Part shown: in pieces, positions 20,215 to 31,310 of the stretch | Layout of the letters: the number at the start of each line of letters is the position of its first letter | Position numbering within the stretch: the stretch's first letter is position 1 | Origin: Nostoc sp. FACHB-152 | GTDB taxonomy: Bacteria; Cyanobacteriota; Cyanobacteriia; Cyanobacteriales; Nostocaceae | Length of the DNA stretch: 64,000 nt | NCBI RefSeq assembly: GCF_014697475.1 | Contig: NZ_JACJRV010000010.1 | Span: forward strand, 105,269 to 169,268 | Reading direction: 5' to 3' | Position numbers and translations under genes: made by a program | The notes under the pieces: model-generated | Seen by the model: only the letters and a program-made list of their open reading frames with translations | Databases searched by the model: none | What the model was told of the DNA's origin: nothing

Positions 20215-21654
20215 CTACTGCTTGATAGTCTCTAAAATCACTTTTGCTGCCTGTCTTCCAGAAATTGTCGCTCCTTCCATACTATCGATATAATCTTGCT
20301 GGGTATAGCTCCCTGCTAGGAAGAAATTCGGTACTGGAGTCTTTTGATTAGGGCGATATAAGTCCATTCCTGGGGCTTCTCGATAGAGAGACTGGGCAAG
20401 TTTGACGACACCATACCAAGTCATGTTGAGTTCGCGTGATGATGGGAAAAGTTCATGCACTTGCTTGAGAACGTGTTGGGCGATCGCTTCGTTACTTTCT
20501 TTAATAAATGGATCGCCTGGTGTTAGCACCAATTGCAGCAATGAACCTTGTCCTGGGCGATAGTAATCACTGGGACTAGTTAACGCCAAATCAGCAAAAC
20601 AAGAAAAGTCTGCATCAGCAGTATACAGCAAGTTATCTATCCCTACGGCATGGTTGAGTTGTTTGCGTTTCTGTGCATCTTGCAGTTCTGTCACCCAACC
20701 ATCAAAGCGTAACTGTACTGTAGCGACTGGCACTGCCTCTAATTTGTAAATATTGTCAAATTCTGACCACTTCCGCCAATCTTGCGGTAATATGCGCTGA
20801 ATTCCCGGAATGTCACAAGCACAGACATAGGCATCAGCTGTAATAGTTTCTGTGGTATCACCTTGCGCTACGACTATGCCAGTGACACGGGTTTGCTCAC
20901 CTTCTTCGGCAAACTGAATTTCTCGCACTTGCCGACGGGTGTAAATTTTCGTGCCTCTGGCTTCTAAATATTCGACGATGGGTTTATGTAAGTAGCCATC
21001 AGGAGAACCTTCCAGCATCCGCAATACAGAAGCTTCGCTCCTAACTGCGAAAAACTGGAAGATGGTCAACATACAACGGGCAGAAATATTTTCGCAGTCA
21101 ATAAATCCTAAAGCGTAAGCGATGGGGTTCCACATCCGTTTGATGCTACCTTCACTACCACCGTGACTGCGGAACCAATCAGCAAAGCTAATTTTATCTA
21201 GGTTGCGGATGGTTTTCATCGCCCCGTCGAAGTCTACCAATCCCCTTACTATTGGGCTGGTTCCTAAGGCGATCGCATTTTGTAATTTATCTTGTAAAGA
21301 TAATTGGGAAGTAGTAAAGAATGCTTTTAACCCATTAAAAGGCGCACCAGTGAAAAAGCGAAAATCTAAAGCACCAATGCGTCCGCCTTTATTAATAAAA
21401 GTATGAGTATGTTCTTTGAGGCGTAAATGTGACAACGCCCCGACTTTTTCCATTAAGTCAAACAGTTGGTAGTAGCAGCCAAAAAAGACGTGCAATCCCA
21501 TTTCTATATGATTGCCATCGCCATCAATCCAACTGCCAACTTTACCACCAACAAACGGACGGGACTCAAAAATCTGGACTTCACAGCCAGCATCGGCTAA
21601 ATCTACAGCGGTTGCTAGCCCAGCCAATCCCGCACCTACGATTGCAACGCGCAT
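20215..21654 (-). CDS. zds: Zeta-carotene desaturase (9,9'-di-cis)
   Basis: 479 residues. This FAD enzyme converts zeta-carotene to lycopene isomers through neurosporene in thylakoid or envelope membranes. The N-terminal Rossmann motif [17 protein letters not shown] is clear, with [13 protein letters not shown] next. The C-terminal [18 protein letters not shown] is the carotenoid oxidoreductase signature. This is the plant-type CrtQ, distinct from bacterial CrtI. Confidence 0.95.
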   Translation of the reverse strand: MRVAIVGAGLAGLATAVDLADAGCEVQIFESRPFVGGKVGSWIDGDGNHIEMGLHVFFGCYYQLFDLMEKVGALSHLRLKEHTHTFINKGGRIGALDFRFFTGAPFNGLKAFFTTSQLSLQDKLQNAIALGTSPIVRGLVDFDGAMKTIRNLDKISFADWFRSHGGSEGSIKRMWNPIAYALGFIDCENISARCMLTIFQFFAVRSEASVLRMLEGSPDGYLHKPIVEYLEARGTKIYTRRQVREIQFAEEGEQTRVTGIVVAQGDTTETITADAYVCACDIPGIQRILPQDWRKWSEFDNIYKLEAVPVATVQLRFDGWVTELQDAQKRKQLNHAVGIDNLLYTADADFSCFADLALTSPSDYYRPGQGSLLQLVLTPGDPFIKESNEAIAQHVLKQVHELFPSSRELNMTWYGVVKLAQSLYREAPGMDLYRPNQKTPVPNFFLAGSYTQQDYIDSMEGATISGRQAAKVILETIKQ

Positions 21655-22003
21655 TCCGTCCTACCTCTTCAGTTTCTTTACAAATTGTAACTGGGTTGGG
21701 GTCGGAATTTGCGAGTGACATTAAGCCTATTCGCAATGTCTAGCATTCGCTGAGTGAGAAATGATTATTTGTCAGAATTTTCTCAGGAGTCCACCAGTAT
21801 GTAGATGCACGTGGGTTTCAACCCACTGGTAATAAAATTGCTTTTATTACTTTATTTAGTCCTGAGTACTAAATTTACATTTGAAAAACTTTGTGTTGGG
21901 ATACACAAAATTTAGTAAAGGTGGACTCAAAAAAGCATGATAGGTACTTTTTAGGAAAAACAGCGAACATCTACGACGCTGTAAAAGCAATTCCATATTT
22001 TCC
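21655..22003. other. Intergenic with a perfect hairpin
   Basis: No convincing gene. A perfect palindrome GTGGGTTTCAACCCAC at 21811-21826 is a dispersed hairpin. Otherwise AT-rich sequence. Confidence 0.55.
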
Positions 22004-22174
22004 CTATCTATTTGCTTCTTTGTTTTCCTCAGATATCGGTAACCCGCGAATCAGTTCACGAATTACATCTGTTGCTGGTCTACCTGTCTGCTGACAATAT
22101 TTTTCTAGCTTCTCTGCTTCCTGTGTTGCTAAATTCACAGTAATACGTTTAACGGCCCATTTTTTATTAGTCAT
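22004..22174 (-). CDS. Small ribbon-helix-helix (CopG/MetJ-type) protein
   Basis: A 56-residue frame begins at ATG 22174 (an in-frame ATG at 22180 is possible). The sequence has a short basic strand VKRITVNLATQ, then EAEKLEKYCQQTGRPATDVI and RELIRGL. This is the beta-alpha-alpha pattern of RHH regulators and antitoxins. No toxin lies beside it. The product is convincing by pattern though the gene is short. Confidence 0.6.
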   Translation of the reverse strand: MTNKKWAVKRITVNLATQEAEKLEKYCQQTGRPATDVIRELIRGLPISEENKEANR

Positions 22175-24064
22175 TATCATGCTATCTGCTGTATATTAAC
22201 ACCATCAAAACAATAAAAAACTCCAGGCGGGGAGGAATAAGATTATCAGAGTTTGTGTCACGAAACAAGCAATGCTGTAGACACAAAAATTCATCAATTG
22301 GACAAACTATTCATTCTTTTCCAATAAGATATAAGAATGGAATTACTATTGTGACAGTAAAAGTCATCAGTGTACATTCATTACTTGTGACGGTTTCATC
22401 AATAATGATCTCAAGAAAACGTGACAATCAAATTCGCTCAACTTGTTTGAGATATCTAAGGTTGGCTCAATTAAGAGTGCAAAGTTTTTGAACAAAAGCA
22501 TTTTTGCTTCTATGTTGTATAACATTAGTCATATTTCTAGAGAGATAATCATATTTAATAACTCAGCCTCTGCCAAGTTAGATAGTTATATAGGTATGGA
22601 TGTTGGGTGGTTAACTACCTCATAATACGCACCTATAAGTGATCGCTCTCATGGGAATAATGATTTTGCTATTATTAAGTTACTTTCATTTTTGATACTA
22701 ATTAGGTTAGACATACCACAAATTTAGACTCAGTTTGTAAGTAACTGCTGGGTAATTCTAGACCTTAAATGGAGTAGCTTATACTTCCTTGTAACTAATA
22801 CTAAAAGTAGTGGCTTCACCATTTAAGGTAGTTAACTAATCATCCTGAAAGCCTCTAATATTTCTTAGGACACTATTTTGTTCCTGCTGTTACACACTAT
22901 TTCTAGCTTGGTAATTTATCTGCTTGTTTAGTTTAATTAATAAATACTTACTATGTAATGTATCTATTAGATGATTTTCGCTAGTGCTAAGAACAAGTTT
23001 GATTTCCTTGGACAAAAATAGCAACAAATTTTTTTTAGTCTACCTCCAGCCCAATCGTAAAAATTATTTATAACTCAAATACTGGATAAGTTATTATTTG
23101 CTTGATTTTCATCTGTAAGGCTATTATAACCCTGATATTAGAGGTTTAAAAAATCTTTATTAAATGGCTAATTACGTTATTTTTTAACTTTATAAAAAAA
23201 ATACAAAGCTAGTGAGACAAAGTTAAAAGTTTGATTAAATTGATAGATACATAAGAGTATTTATAAACAAATAAACATACTTAAGTAATAGTCAGTTATT
23301 ATTGTAAGGATATAGTTAAGAAAAAAGCTCAATTCAATTTCTATTTGCTGATGTAATATACTTAGCTAGCTACTAGCAAGCTAAGGAATATCTATGCTTT
23401 ATGAAAAATAGATAAAGTAATTTAGTTAGAACAGCGATCGCATTGTTAGTTGTGAAAATAAGTAATTAATAATTGCAAAAAATGCCCTAATTGTGGCTAA
23501 CCACAATTAACTAAACATTTAGAAGAGTCTATAAGCTGTTTATCTGTAAGCAAAACTCTTAAACTTCAAGGGATGACAAGTTTTTTTGTCCTCAGCGTAA
23601 CTCCTATCCGCGTCGGAGAGGGGCTTAAATATTCTTAATTAACAAGTGTTTTTAAGTATCTCCTTTGAGGTGTGGAGAGGGGTTATTTGAATCTGTCGAA
23701 TTCAAGTTAAACTCAATCGCAGAGTTAGCCTTTACTCAACAAATGATGAATTTATAGCAGTAGCCGGATAGATTAGGAGAAGGTCTAATCATCAAATAAG
23801 AACACAAAAAGAATTTCCAGGCTTTTGCTTGCTATAACTCTCTCTTGAATGCAGAAATAAAATGAACAGCCTATTGCTTAATGAGTCTAAGCGATTAAAC
23901 ACCTAAGGGAGCAGGGGATAAGGTTTGAGTCTTTTATTCACAATTTGAATAGTGCAACTTGTAGGCGCAATAGCTTATAAACCCGAATATGGGTACAGTA
24001 ACAAAAAGGCTACGTCTAAGCTTTACTCCACTCAGCCTTACTACGCTACTAAGTTTTATCGCAT
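22175..24064. other. Long AT-rich stretch without a supported gene
   Basis: The short frames here (for example 22255-22491 and 22443-22625) lack family resemblance and ribosome sites. Apart from a worn MITE copy near 23583-23710, I see only scattered dispersed repeats and one GCGATCGC site near 23434. It could hide a regulatory RNA, but I see no fold to support one. Confidence 0.5.
23583..23710. repeat. Degenerate MITE-like copy
   Basis: The right end TCGAATTCAAGTTAA (23696-23710) differs by two bases from the terminal repeat TCGAACTCACGTTAA of the intact element at 38282-38440. The interior has the same GGAGAGGGG-type inverted segments. The left terminal repeat is not recognisable. Confidence 0.5.
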
Positions 24065-25678
24065 TTAGATTTGGGGCATAAGTTGAAGAGTCCCAAGTCC
24101 TAAATCTTTAGGTGAAAGAGAACGCGCTTCAAACAAAGCCACCATGTCTCGCAATTGGGGATTTCCACGGGCAGATCCCGTCAGTCCTTTGGCAATGATT
24201 AACCCACAGTAGCCTTTGGTATTTTTACACCGTTGATTCCATTTTCTTCGTGCTTCTACATGGATGGGGTCGTTATCTAAAAATTCGCCGAACAGGAACA
24301 ATTCACCATTTTGAGTTTGTAATAAACCTAAATCGTAGCGATCGCCATCGAAAGGATCGGCACCTGGATTAAAACAAATTGCTTGCAGTCCACCAGCAGC
24401 TTCTATACTTTCAATTACAGTCTTAGCTTTGGGACGGGAAGTTTGAATCAAAATTACAGGTAATCCATCGCCTACCTGTTCTATTTCTCCTGATGGATGA
24501 TAATTTACGCCTTTACGCAGGTATTCCAACATTTCCCAAGATACTACTCCCAAGCTCAGAAAAGAATCTTCGGGAATTAGATCATCTCTCAAAGAACGGA
24601 AGATTGGTAAATCTGGTATTTCCATTTCCGATTCTGAGTCATCAAAACCTGCCATTTCTTCTAATTCAGTTGCCAATTGCGGCAGAGAAGACACAGTTAC
24701 CGATATTGATTTTGTTGCTGCATCTGATTCGGGCAGAGAAATGCGATAGCGTCGGCTCAGTTCGGGGAAAGAATGATCCCGTAACTGCCGACGGTGGTCA
24801 CGAATAAACCGGCAAAGGCTTTCTAAGGCAACATAAATTACTAGTGCCTCTTCTTCATATAAAACAGACCTCAGTCCTTCAAGAGGGTGAATATTGCCAA
24901 AAGTCGGTTCAACTTCTGAGAACTCTACTTCTGCAAAATCATCATCTTCAGCATCTGGACGCTCAAAGGTAAGAAATAGGCAATCTTGCTTGAGAAAGGC
25001 TTCTTCTAAATGCCCTTGTGATTCATCAGCTTGTAAAACTGCGGCACGGAAATGCTTGAGGGAATCTTCTGAGCGATAAAACAAAATTCCGTATTCCATG
25101 CCCAACATTCCCATGACTGAGGCGTAGAGTGTACCGACATCCCACTTGTTAATTTCTATTGATAAGATTTGCTGTTCTTCTAAAAATTCCCAGGGGGCTG
25201 CTTGCCAAATAGCGAATGCTTTTTCTTGCAAAGCTTGGGCATACTGTGGCGGTAAATCTGGGCTTTGGTTATCAATAATTTCTGCAAACCCGCGAAATAA
25301 TTCATCAATTAAAGGCAATTCTGGCGTGTAGTCGATGACAATATCCAAATCTTGCAATACGCCACGCAGGTAAAATTGAATTTCTCGGTCTCTGACAACA
25401 ATTTTATGAGGCCTAGCAGGTTTAGCAGGACTATGAGGATGCTCCATTGCCCGCATTAAAGTGCGAACAATGGCTTCGGGGCCGGTTTCGGGAGGTACTA
25501 CATCCATCCCTCTGACAATACCTTGCGAACCATCAACCCAAAGAATACAATCACCATTAGTCGATGAGTCTAAATGCTGGATCGGTGATGACAATGGACG
25601 GCGATCGCCCTCCCATACAGAAGGAATTTGAGATAATTTCTTCAACCGACGACTGGTAGAGCGATTAAAACTTGTCAT
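24065..25678 (-). CDS. Conserved cyanobacterial protein (DUF6930-like)
   Basis: 537 residues, soluble, acidic in the middle (DAEDDDFAEVEFSEVEP). It resembles a conserved cyanobacterial family I know as DUF6930. Recognisable stretches include LWVDGSQGIVRGMDVVPPET near residue 45, GMEYGILFYRSEDSLKHFRA near 193 and NQRCKNTKGYCGLIIAKGLTG near 490. No catalytic motif is evident and the role is unknown. Confidence 0.7.
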   Translation of the reverse strand: MTSFNRSTSRRLKKLSQIPSVWEGDRRPLSSPIQHLDSSTNGDCILWVDGSQGIVRGMDVVPPETGPEAIVRTLMRAMEHPHSPAKPARPHKIVVRDREIQFYLRGVLQDLDIVIDYTPELPLIDELFRGFAEIIDNQSPDLPPQYAQALQEKAFAIWQAAPWEFLEEQQILSIEINKWDVGTLYASVMGMLGMEYGILFYRSEDSLKHFRAAVLQADESQGHLEEAFLKQDCLFLTFERPDAEDDDFAEVEFSEVEPTFGNIHPLEGLRSVLYEEEALVIYVALESLCRFIRDHRRQLRDHSFPELSRRYRISLPESDAATKSISVTVSSLPQLATELEEMAGFDDSESEMEIPDLPIFRSLRDDLIPEDSFLSLGVVSWEMLEYLRKGVNYHPSGEIEQVGDGLPVILIQTSRPKAKTVIESIEAAGGLQAICFNPGADPFDGDRYDLGLLQTQNGELFLFGEFLDNDPIHVEARRKWNQRCKNTKGYCGLIIAKGLTGSARGNPQLRDMVALFEARSLSPKDLGLGTLQLMPQI

Positions 25679-26001
25679 AGAGTCAGTTAATCAAAGGAAG
25701 CAAATTGGAAGTCAACTGTTGGGGATGGCTAGCTGGGGATGAAATTTTCCTAGCTGCATACACCTGAAGAGGAATTGCGACTCAGGCTGCCACAAGGCTT
25801 AAATTTTATAGATACCGAATCTTTAAATACACCGAGTCTCTCAATTCTAGAATAAAAAGCTTTGGCTACTTTTGACGGAGTGTTTACAATTGGCAATTTG
25901 CGGCCGCAATGTCGCTAGAATATATACAAAAATTACTAATTAAGCCAGCAGCAATCACAAGATTCTATAAGGTTACTGGTTATTCAAGGAGTTAACAAAA
26001 G
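25679..26001. other. Divergent promoter region, nothing else recognised
   Basis: It separates the minus-strand DUF6930-like gene from the plus-strand IscA-like gene. A purine-rich ribosome site (AAGGAGTTAACAAAAG) precedes the ATG at 26002. Confidence 0.55.
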
Positions 26002-26358
26002 ATGACACAAGCAACGCAGCCTCAACAACGCGGCATTCTGTTAAGCGAAACAGCTTTGCGCCAAGTTAAGCTCCTGCAAGAAAAGCAAGGCCAAGACTTG
26101 TGCTTGCGGGTAGGAGTGCGCCAAGGCGGATGTTCTGGAATGTCTTACATGATGGATTTTGAGGACACTAGCAAGATCACCCCTAATGATGAAGTTTTTG
26201 ACTATGAGGGCTTCCAAATTGTTTGCGATCGCAAAAGCTTACTCTACCTGTATGGTTTAATGCTTGATTATAGCGATGCCATGATTGGCGGCGGTTTTCA
26301 GTTCACTAACCCTAACGCTAACCAAACCTGTGGTTGCGGTAAGTCATTTGGTGTGTAG
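26002..26358 (+). CDS. Iron-sulfur cluster assembly/carrier protein, IscA/SufA type
   Basis: 118 residues of the A-type carrier family, passing Fe-S clusters to target apoproteins. The three conserved cysteines are present: Cys44 in GGCSGMSY, and Cys110 and Cys112 in TCGCGKSF. Start supported by AAGGAG. No suf genes adjoin. Confidence 0.92.
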   Translation: MTQATQPQQRGILLSETALRQVKLLQEKQGQDLCLRVGVRQGGCSGMSYMMDFEDTSKITPNDEVFDYEGFQIVCDRKSLLYLYGLMLDYSDAMIGGGFQFTNPNANQTCGCGKSFGV

Positions 26359-26440
26359 TAAGATTATCCTGTCTTACAAAGTTCTGAGCGGAGAAAGCCT
26401 CCGTTCAGCCTTTGTCATTTGTCCTTTGTTATTTGTATTT

Positions 26441-26503
26441 ACTAATGACTAATGACTAATGACTAATGACCAATGACCAATGACTAATGACTAATGACTA
26501 ACA
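26441..26503. repeat. STRR heptamer array (AATGACT units) running into a start codon
   Basis: About eight AATGACT/AATGACC units lie directly upstream; the ATG of the TPR gene at 26494 is part of the last unit. Confidence 0.85.
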
Positions 26504-26916
26504 CCGTTGAATCCCTGTTTGATACAGGTTTGGAACGCTATAAAGCTGGTGAAGCAGTGGATTCTTTAATCCCTGTGTTTAAAGAGGTGTGCGATCGCGC
26601 TCCGAAAACTGCTGCGGCTTGGATTTGTTTAGCATGGTTGTATTTGCTAGATAACAAGCCTAACTTAGCCTATAAAGCTGCACAAAAAGCAGTAAAGATC
26701 AGCCCGCAAGACCCACAAGCTAGAGTGAATATTACTTTAGCTATGTTAGAAACTGGTCAAAAAGGGTTGCGCCAACATATTGATGCTGTACAACAGTTAT
26801 TCTTGGTGAATCCAGAATGGCGCGATGAAATCAGAGACAGTATTGAAGACGGTCTGACCAGAAAACCAGATTGGCAAAGTCTACAAAAAGTGAAAAAGTG
26901 GTTGTTTGAAGATTAG
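26494..26916 (+). CDS. TPR-repeat protein
   Basis: 140 residues. The middle has tetratricopeptide character (AAAWICLAWLYLLDNKPNLA followed by YKAAQKAVKISPQDPQA), then a helical C-terminus rich in Trp and Lys. A protein-interaction role is likely. Its start codon lies inside a 7-bp repeat. Confidence 0.8.
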   Translation: MTNTVESLFDTGLERYKAGEAVDSLIPVFKEVCDRAPKTAAAWICLAWLYLLDNKPNLAYKAAQKAVKISPQDPQARVNITLAMLETGQKGLRQHIDAVQQLFLVNPEWRDEIRDSIEDGLTRKPDWQSLQKVKKWLFED

Positions 26917-27030
26917 AGACTAGGGGCTAGAGGTTAGAGGTTAGAGGTTAGTTTAAAACTTATCTTACTAAGACCTACAATCATATTAGTCTTAGCCCCT
27001 ACTCCCTACTCCCTATTCCCCATTCCCTAC
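26917..27030. repeat. STRR heptamer arrays (GAGGTTA and CCCTACT units)
   Basis: Units GAGGTTA at about 26926-26952 are followed by CCTACTC-type units at 26996-27030, filling the spacer before the next gene. Confidence 0.8.
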
Positions 27031-27037
27031 TCTACAG

Positions 27038-27280
27038 ATGAAAGATAAATTTTTGAGTTGGCTCAACTTGATTTTGGTAGCCGATGTATTTTTGGTTTTA
27101 TTGGGATTTGGCTGGTTTGCGATCGCTGTTTTGGGTGAAGCCACAGGAGTCAACTTAGGCCTTGATTTGTGGCACAAACTTTGGCAACCAGTATTTAACC
27201 CAGCTATTGGCATCCTCATGGGAGGTGCTATTCTCAGTGGGATTGTCAGTTGGGTTTCTCGAAAATTTCAGGCTGATTAA
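27038..27280 (+). CDS. Small two-helix membrane protein, conserved in cyanobacteria
   Basis: 80 residues with two hydrophobic helices (about 10-33 and 56-73) joined by a loop with LWHKLWQP. I recognise no named family. The open frame, spacing and codon use look real. Confidence 0.6.
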   Translation: MKDKFLSWLNLILVADVFLVLLGFGWFAIAVLGEATGVNLGLDLWHKLWQPVFNPAIGILMGGAILSGIVSWVSRKFQAD

Positions 27281-27480
27281 TTATTGTTAAGAGTCAATAG
27301 TTCAAAGTTTTTTAACCTTGACCAAGTGCCGTTGGGGCGGTGTGTGGGGTGTAGGCTAAGAGATAGCATCGAACCACCCTTGGGATACAAGCCCCGTCTT
27401 TTTAAGACGATTGTATTGGTGGGGGTTCCAAGCCTTCTCCAATAACGTCTTCCCTACACCCTGTTCTTGACCATTGACTT

Positions 27481-28401
27481 TTACTTTAAAATCTGCTTTA
27501 AAGCTGGTTGCAAATTAGGATACTGAAACTGAAAACCAGAATCTAAAGTACGTTTAGGTAAAACTTGCTGACCTTGTAAAACAACAATCGCTCCGTCTCC
27601 TAAAAGTGCTTCAATTGCAAAAGCCGGAACAGGCAACCATGAGGGACGATGCAATACTTGTCCTAAAGTGTGGCTGAGATCGTTCATGCGGACTGGATTT
27701 GGAGCAGTGGCATTGTATACTCCTTCCATGTCTGACTTATTTAAAGCTTGCAAAATCAGATTTACTAAGTCGTCAATATGAATCCAAGAAAACCATTGAC
27801 GACCACTGCCAATTGGCCCACCAGCAAACAGTTGAAAAGGTGGAATCATTTTTGCTAAAGCTCCACCATTGCCGAGAACAATACCAAAACGAAGAATTAC
27901 CAGCCGCACACCAGCATCTTTAACTTTTGTTGCTTCTGCTTCCCAGGTTTGGCAGACTTGGGCAAGAAAATCATTACCAGAGACACTAGCTTCATCAAAG
28001 GTAGCGGTTTCACTTGTGCCATAGTAACCAATTGCCGATGTATTTACTAACACTCTGGGTTTGGGATTAGCTTTAGCTATGGCTTCAACTATTTTCTGCG
28101 TACCTAACTGACGACTATTCAGAATTTCTTGCTTGCGTTCTGGTGTCCAGCGTCCTTCACCAATTGGTTCTCCGGCAAGATTAACTACAGCTTCGCAACC
28201 GGCAATTTTATCTTGCCAAGTGCCAGATTTATTTGGTGTATAAGCAGTAATTTCTACATTAGGAAAATTTTCTCGCGGAAAAACCTTTTGAGCAAAGCTA
28301 GGGTTACGAGTTAACACCAACACTTGCTCACCTTGTTTGTGAAGTCTTTCTACCAAAGAATGACCAACTAATCCTGTTGCTCCAGTAATTGCTACTTTCA
28401 T
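27481..28401 (-). CDS. TIGR01777-family NAD(P)-binding epimerase-like protein (ThyD-like)
   Basis: 306 residues of the extended SDR fold. [10 protein letters not shown] at the N-terminus binds nucleotide; YYG lies near residue 126, and the DUF1731-type C-terminus ([20 protein letters not shown]) is present. Cyanobacterial members have been linked to thylakoid integrity or cell division (ThyD/SulA naming). That role comes from the family, not from this sequence. Confidence 0.85.
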   Translation of the reverse strand: MKVAITGATGLVGHSLVERLHKQGEQVLVLTRNPSFAQKVFPRENFPNVEITAYTPNKSGTWQDKIAGCEAVVNLAGEPIGEGRWTPERKQEILNSRQLGTQKIVEAIAKANPKPRVLVNTSAIGYYGTSETATFDEASVSGNDFLAQVCQTWEAEATKVKDAGVRLVILRFGIVLGNGGALAKMIPPFQLFAGGPIGSGRQWFSWIHIDDLVNLILQALNKSDMEGVYNATAPNPVRMNDLSHTLGQVLHRPSWLPVPAFAIEALLGDGAIVVLQGQQVLPKRTLDSGFQFQYPNLQPALKQILK

Positions 28402-28572
28402 AATCCACCTCCACCAAAGACTTATTGTAAAGTTTTTTGGCGATTAGCGATTAACCTATAGATAGCTTTTTGCCAATACTTAGTAGCGTTGTGTAATCAA
28501 TTTGTAATTATTTACCGTTTAGCGGCTTCGGTATTATACGATGGACGGAGTGTTGCAAAGCTTGGGGCTATT

Positions 28573-28920
28573 ATGGCTCGCTATACTTGTTCATTTACTA
28601 TTTCCATTAATGTTGACAATCTCCAGCCATTACTTTTAGACCTTTTACAAAACTGTGATTTAGAAATTCAATATTACAACCATGATTACATCCTGGCTCG
28701 TGAGATTCCAGGTAATATTCCGTTTTCTAAATTGGTCAAGGTTGAAGTATTCATTGAGAAATCAACTGCTACTGAGACTGAAACCCGAATGAGTATTGTG
28801 ATTAAAAATGAGGAACTACCACTCCAACTGCATAATCATTGCCGGGAAATATTTGATTTTGTAAAACAAGCCATTGAACAGAATCGCTATTGGCATTTAA
28901 TTGAAAGCATTGCCGGATAA
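28573..28920 (+). CDS. Conserved hypothetical protein
   Basis: 115 residues if started at ATG 28573; the in-frame extension to 28489 adds an unlikely leader. The sequence (ARYTCSFTISINVDNLQPLL and LQNCDLEIQYYNHDYILARE) suggests a small alpha/beta protein. I recognise no named family. Confidence 0.55.
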   Translation: MARYTCSFTISINVDNLQPLLLDLLQNCDLEIQYYNHDYILAREIPGNIPFSKLVKVEVFIEKSTATETETRMSIVIKNEELPLQLHNHCREIFDFVKQAIEQNRYWHLIESIAG

Positions 28921-29148
28921 TTTAGATATGTTTGCTTTTGATTAAGATGTTTTTTGTGATTAGTTTTAGGCAACGCTGACTCTGAGAAATTTGGGTAGTT
29001 AAAGACGAATCAGCTTTTTTCATCTTGAAGTAGTATCAAATAGATGAGATCGCCTTTGTTTTCTGTTGTATCCTCGTCATTCAAAGCCTGCCATTTCCTT
29101 CTTGTAATATAGATATATTCGCTGCGGGCTACCCACTGGTGAACAGCC

Positions 29149-29946
29149 ATGTCAGAAACTACTTTACCTATAACCCTGATTGAACTTCCGCCTACCCAAG
29201 CGGAACTTCCCTATGATGATGGTATTCCAATGGAAAGCGCAAGGCACAAAGCCCAGATGGACTTGCTGATAGATGCCTTAATTCCTTGGTTATCACAACG
29301 AGAAGATGGGTTCGTTGGCGGGAATATGTTTGTTTACTACAGTTTGGCGCAGGTAAAAAACAAAGATTTTAAAGGGCCAGACTTTTTTGTAGTCTTGGGT
29401 GTGCCTAAAGGTGAACGCAAAAGTTGGGTTGTTTGGGAAGAAGGAAAAGCACCCGATGTTGTGATTGAATTGCTTTCAGATAGTACAGCCGCCGCAGACA
29501 AAAACGAGAAAAAGCTGATTTATCAAAATCAAATGCGCGTACCAGAATATTTCTGGTATGACCCTTTTAACCCAGATGATTGGGCAGGTTTTTCTATCCA
29601 ACAAAGAGTTTATCAACCTCTGGTTGTTAATGAACGCAATCAACTGCTAAGTGAATCTTTAGGTTTGGCATTGCAGCGTTGGCAAGGAAATTATAAAGGA
29701 ATTGATGCGACTTGGTTACGCTGGGCAACTTTAGAGGGAGAATTACTGCCAACACCGGAAGAACAAGAACGCCACTACGCCGAACAAGAAAGCCGCCGCG
29801 CCGAACAAGAACGTCAACGAGCCGACAGAGCAGAATCGCAGTTGTTACAAACTGTACGCAACTTAATAGCGGGTGGAATGACTGTGGAACAGGTAGCTAA
29901 TATCACAGGTTTGGATGTCTCGGCGATTGAACAACTGCGCTTTTAG
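29149..29946 (+). CDS. Uma2-family (DUF820) putative endonuclease
   Basis: 265 residues. The PD-(D/E)XK-like core is visible: KGPDFFVVLG, then PDVVIELLSDSTAAADKNEKK and YFWYDPF. A charged coiled coil (EEQERHYAEQESRRAEQERQ) and a short TVEQVANITGLDVSAIEQL helix pair close the protein. This is a hugely expanded cyanobacterial family whose targets are unknown. Confidence 0.88.
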   Translation: MSETTLPITLIELPPTQAELPYDDGIPMESARHKAQMDLLIDALIPWLSQREDGFVGGNMFVYYSLAQVKNKDFKGPDFFVVLGVPKGERKSWVVWEEGKAPDVVIELLSDSTAAADKNEKKLIYQNQMRVPEYFWYDPFNPDDWAGFSIQQRVYQPLVVNERNQLLSESLGLALQRWQGNYKGIDATWLRWATLEGELLPTPEEQERHYAEQESRRAEQERQRADRAESQLLQTVRNLIAGGMTVEQVANITGLDVSAIEQLRF

Positions 29947-30867
29947 GAGTATAGGCGATCGCTCTCAATTTTAGTTAGCGATATATGCGATCGCATTAAT
30001 AAAACTGTTTAATCGCACCTATTTATTTTGGTGCAACTATGCTTTGACGAACAGTACGCTTGCGTAGGCGTAGCCCGTCGTAGACATCGCTTTTTCGAGT
30101 ACCCCCAGCCTTCTGATATTCATGGCTGTTGCTACCATATTTATAAGCAATACCACGCAACATTTTTTCAATTACTGATAACTCTATAGTGGACAATTGT
30201 TAAAAAAATTGTCATACGTGGAATTGTTGATTTTTCTGAAAAAATTCAAAGTTTAAGTACTTTACGGGCAATTAAAACTACATTTATCTTAGTAGGGTAC
30301 GTTATAGACGATAGTGTTAACGCAACAGCAGAGATTTACAGTGCTGTACTCTCACCAAATAGCCAGCAGAGATTTGCGGTGCGTTGCTACAAAAATACAG
30401 ACTGCGCGAAATACCCAAACGTCAAGGCGGAAGTTGCTACAGCCTGCGCGAAACACCGAAACGTCAAGGCGGAAGTTGCTGCAAGGATGACGTAAGTGAC
30501 TACAAGGAGTAACTCAACCTTATCCAAGAATTATTAGTTTGGATTTGAATGATTGTGCAGGAAGTTTTTCCATAGTGCGATCGCTAACTACAACTACAGA
30601 ACCAGATTGAGCAATGGCAAGAAATAATCACAAAAAATTTTTGAAAAAGTATTAATAGGCAGAGCTAGTTTTGCATTTACTTCAAAGGTAATAAATTATG
30701 TAAATTTGTCATAAACAAAAGCCTAGCCATGCTATTTGAGCTTTTGATTGCAAGAGCGATCTCTATCTAAGATTAGAAGAGAAAATGCTTTCAAAAAGCC
30801 GAAAGTAAGCAAAAATTTATGTAACTTAAATAATTTCGTAAATATACTGATATTGTTTTTATTAATC
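29947..30867. other. Gene-free region with dispersed and tandem repeats
   Basis: It holds GCGATCGC sites, a dispersed repeat (core GGCGTAGCCCGTCGTAGAC, near 30067-30085), and a two-copy tandem repeat at 30402-30483. I see no intact gene. Confidence 0.55.
30402..30483. repeat. Two tandem copies of a ~42-bp unit
   Basis: CTGCGCGAAATACCCAAACG then TCAAGGCGGAAGTTGCTAC is repeated with few changes from 30444 on. The period, 42 bp, is a multiple of seven. Confidence 0.7.
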
Positions 30868-30877
30868 TAGCATTAAT

Positions 30878-30957
30878 TTGGAAATTATCAAAGATTTAGA
30901 ATCTGGTGTGCGTTTTAGTGCCGCAGAAGCGTTAGGTAGAATTAGCTATTTTTTTAA
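30878..30957 (+). pseudogene. HEAT-repeat gene fragment
   Basis: The frame reads LEIIKDLESGVRFSAAEALG then RISYFF. The SAAEALGRI pattern is a PBS-lyase-type HEAT repeat. There is no start codon and the frame is lost near the ISL3 remnant to its right. Short, so the family is tentative. Confidence 0.4.
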
Positions 30958-30995
30958 AAATCCTCTCTTGAGGAATACTGGTTATTCCGGTACTT

Positions 30996-31310
30996 TTATG
31001 GAGAATTAATAGTAAAATGCCAGTTTAATAAGCTACGTAATCGAAAATTACTAAAATTGCGCAAGCCATACCCAAGTCTTTTAATTAACTTGAGTTTATT
31101 GTTAATCCCTTCTACAGTACCACTAGTAGTTCTGCCATCAAAATAACCAACTATTTCCCCAAACTATCTGACCATTGTACCTAGAGTTTTCGGAAAATAT
31201 GAACGAGCATCAGACATCCAATTTAATAATTGAATGATACTATCTCCCCAAGATGTTGTTGTCTCAAATATTGAGCGTTATTTCTGTAGGTGATGAATAA
31301 AGTTAATGCT
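30996..31310 (-). pseudogene. ISL3-family transposase remnant (C-terminal part)
   Basis: Read on the minus strand, the frame gives SWGDSIIQLLNWMSDARSYF, then FGEIVGYFDGRTTSGTVEGI and NNKLKLIKRLGYGLRNFSNF, ending at TAA (30996-30998). This is the conserved C-terminus of ISL3 transposases, including the catalytic Glu region. Two in-frame stops interrupt it: TAG replaces the Trp codon before FGEIV, and TAA precedes RSIFE. The N-terminal two thirds are missing. Confidence 0.85.

Noticed and set aside
22255..22625. Two small plus-strand frames
   Set aside because: Low-complexity, AT-driven codons, no ribosome site or recognisable family.
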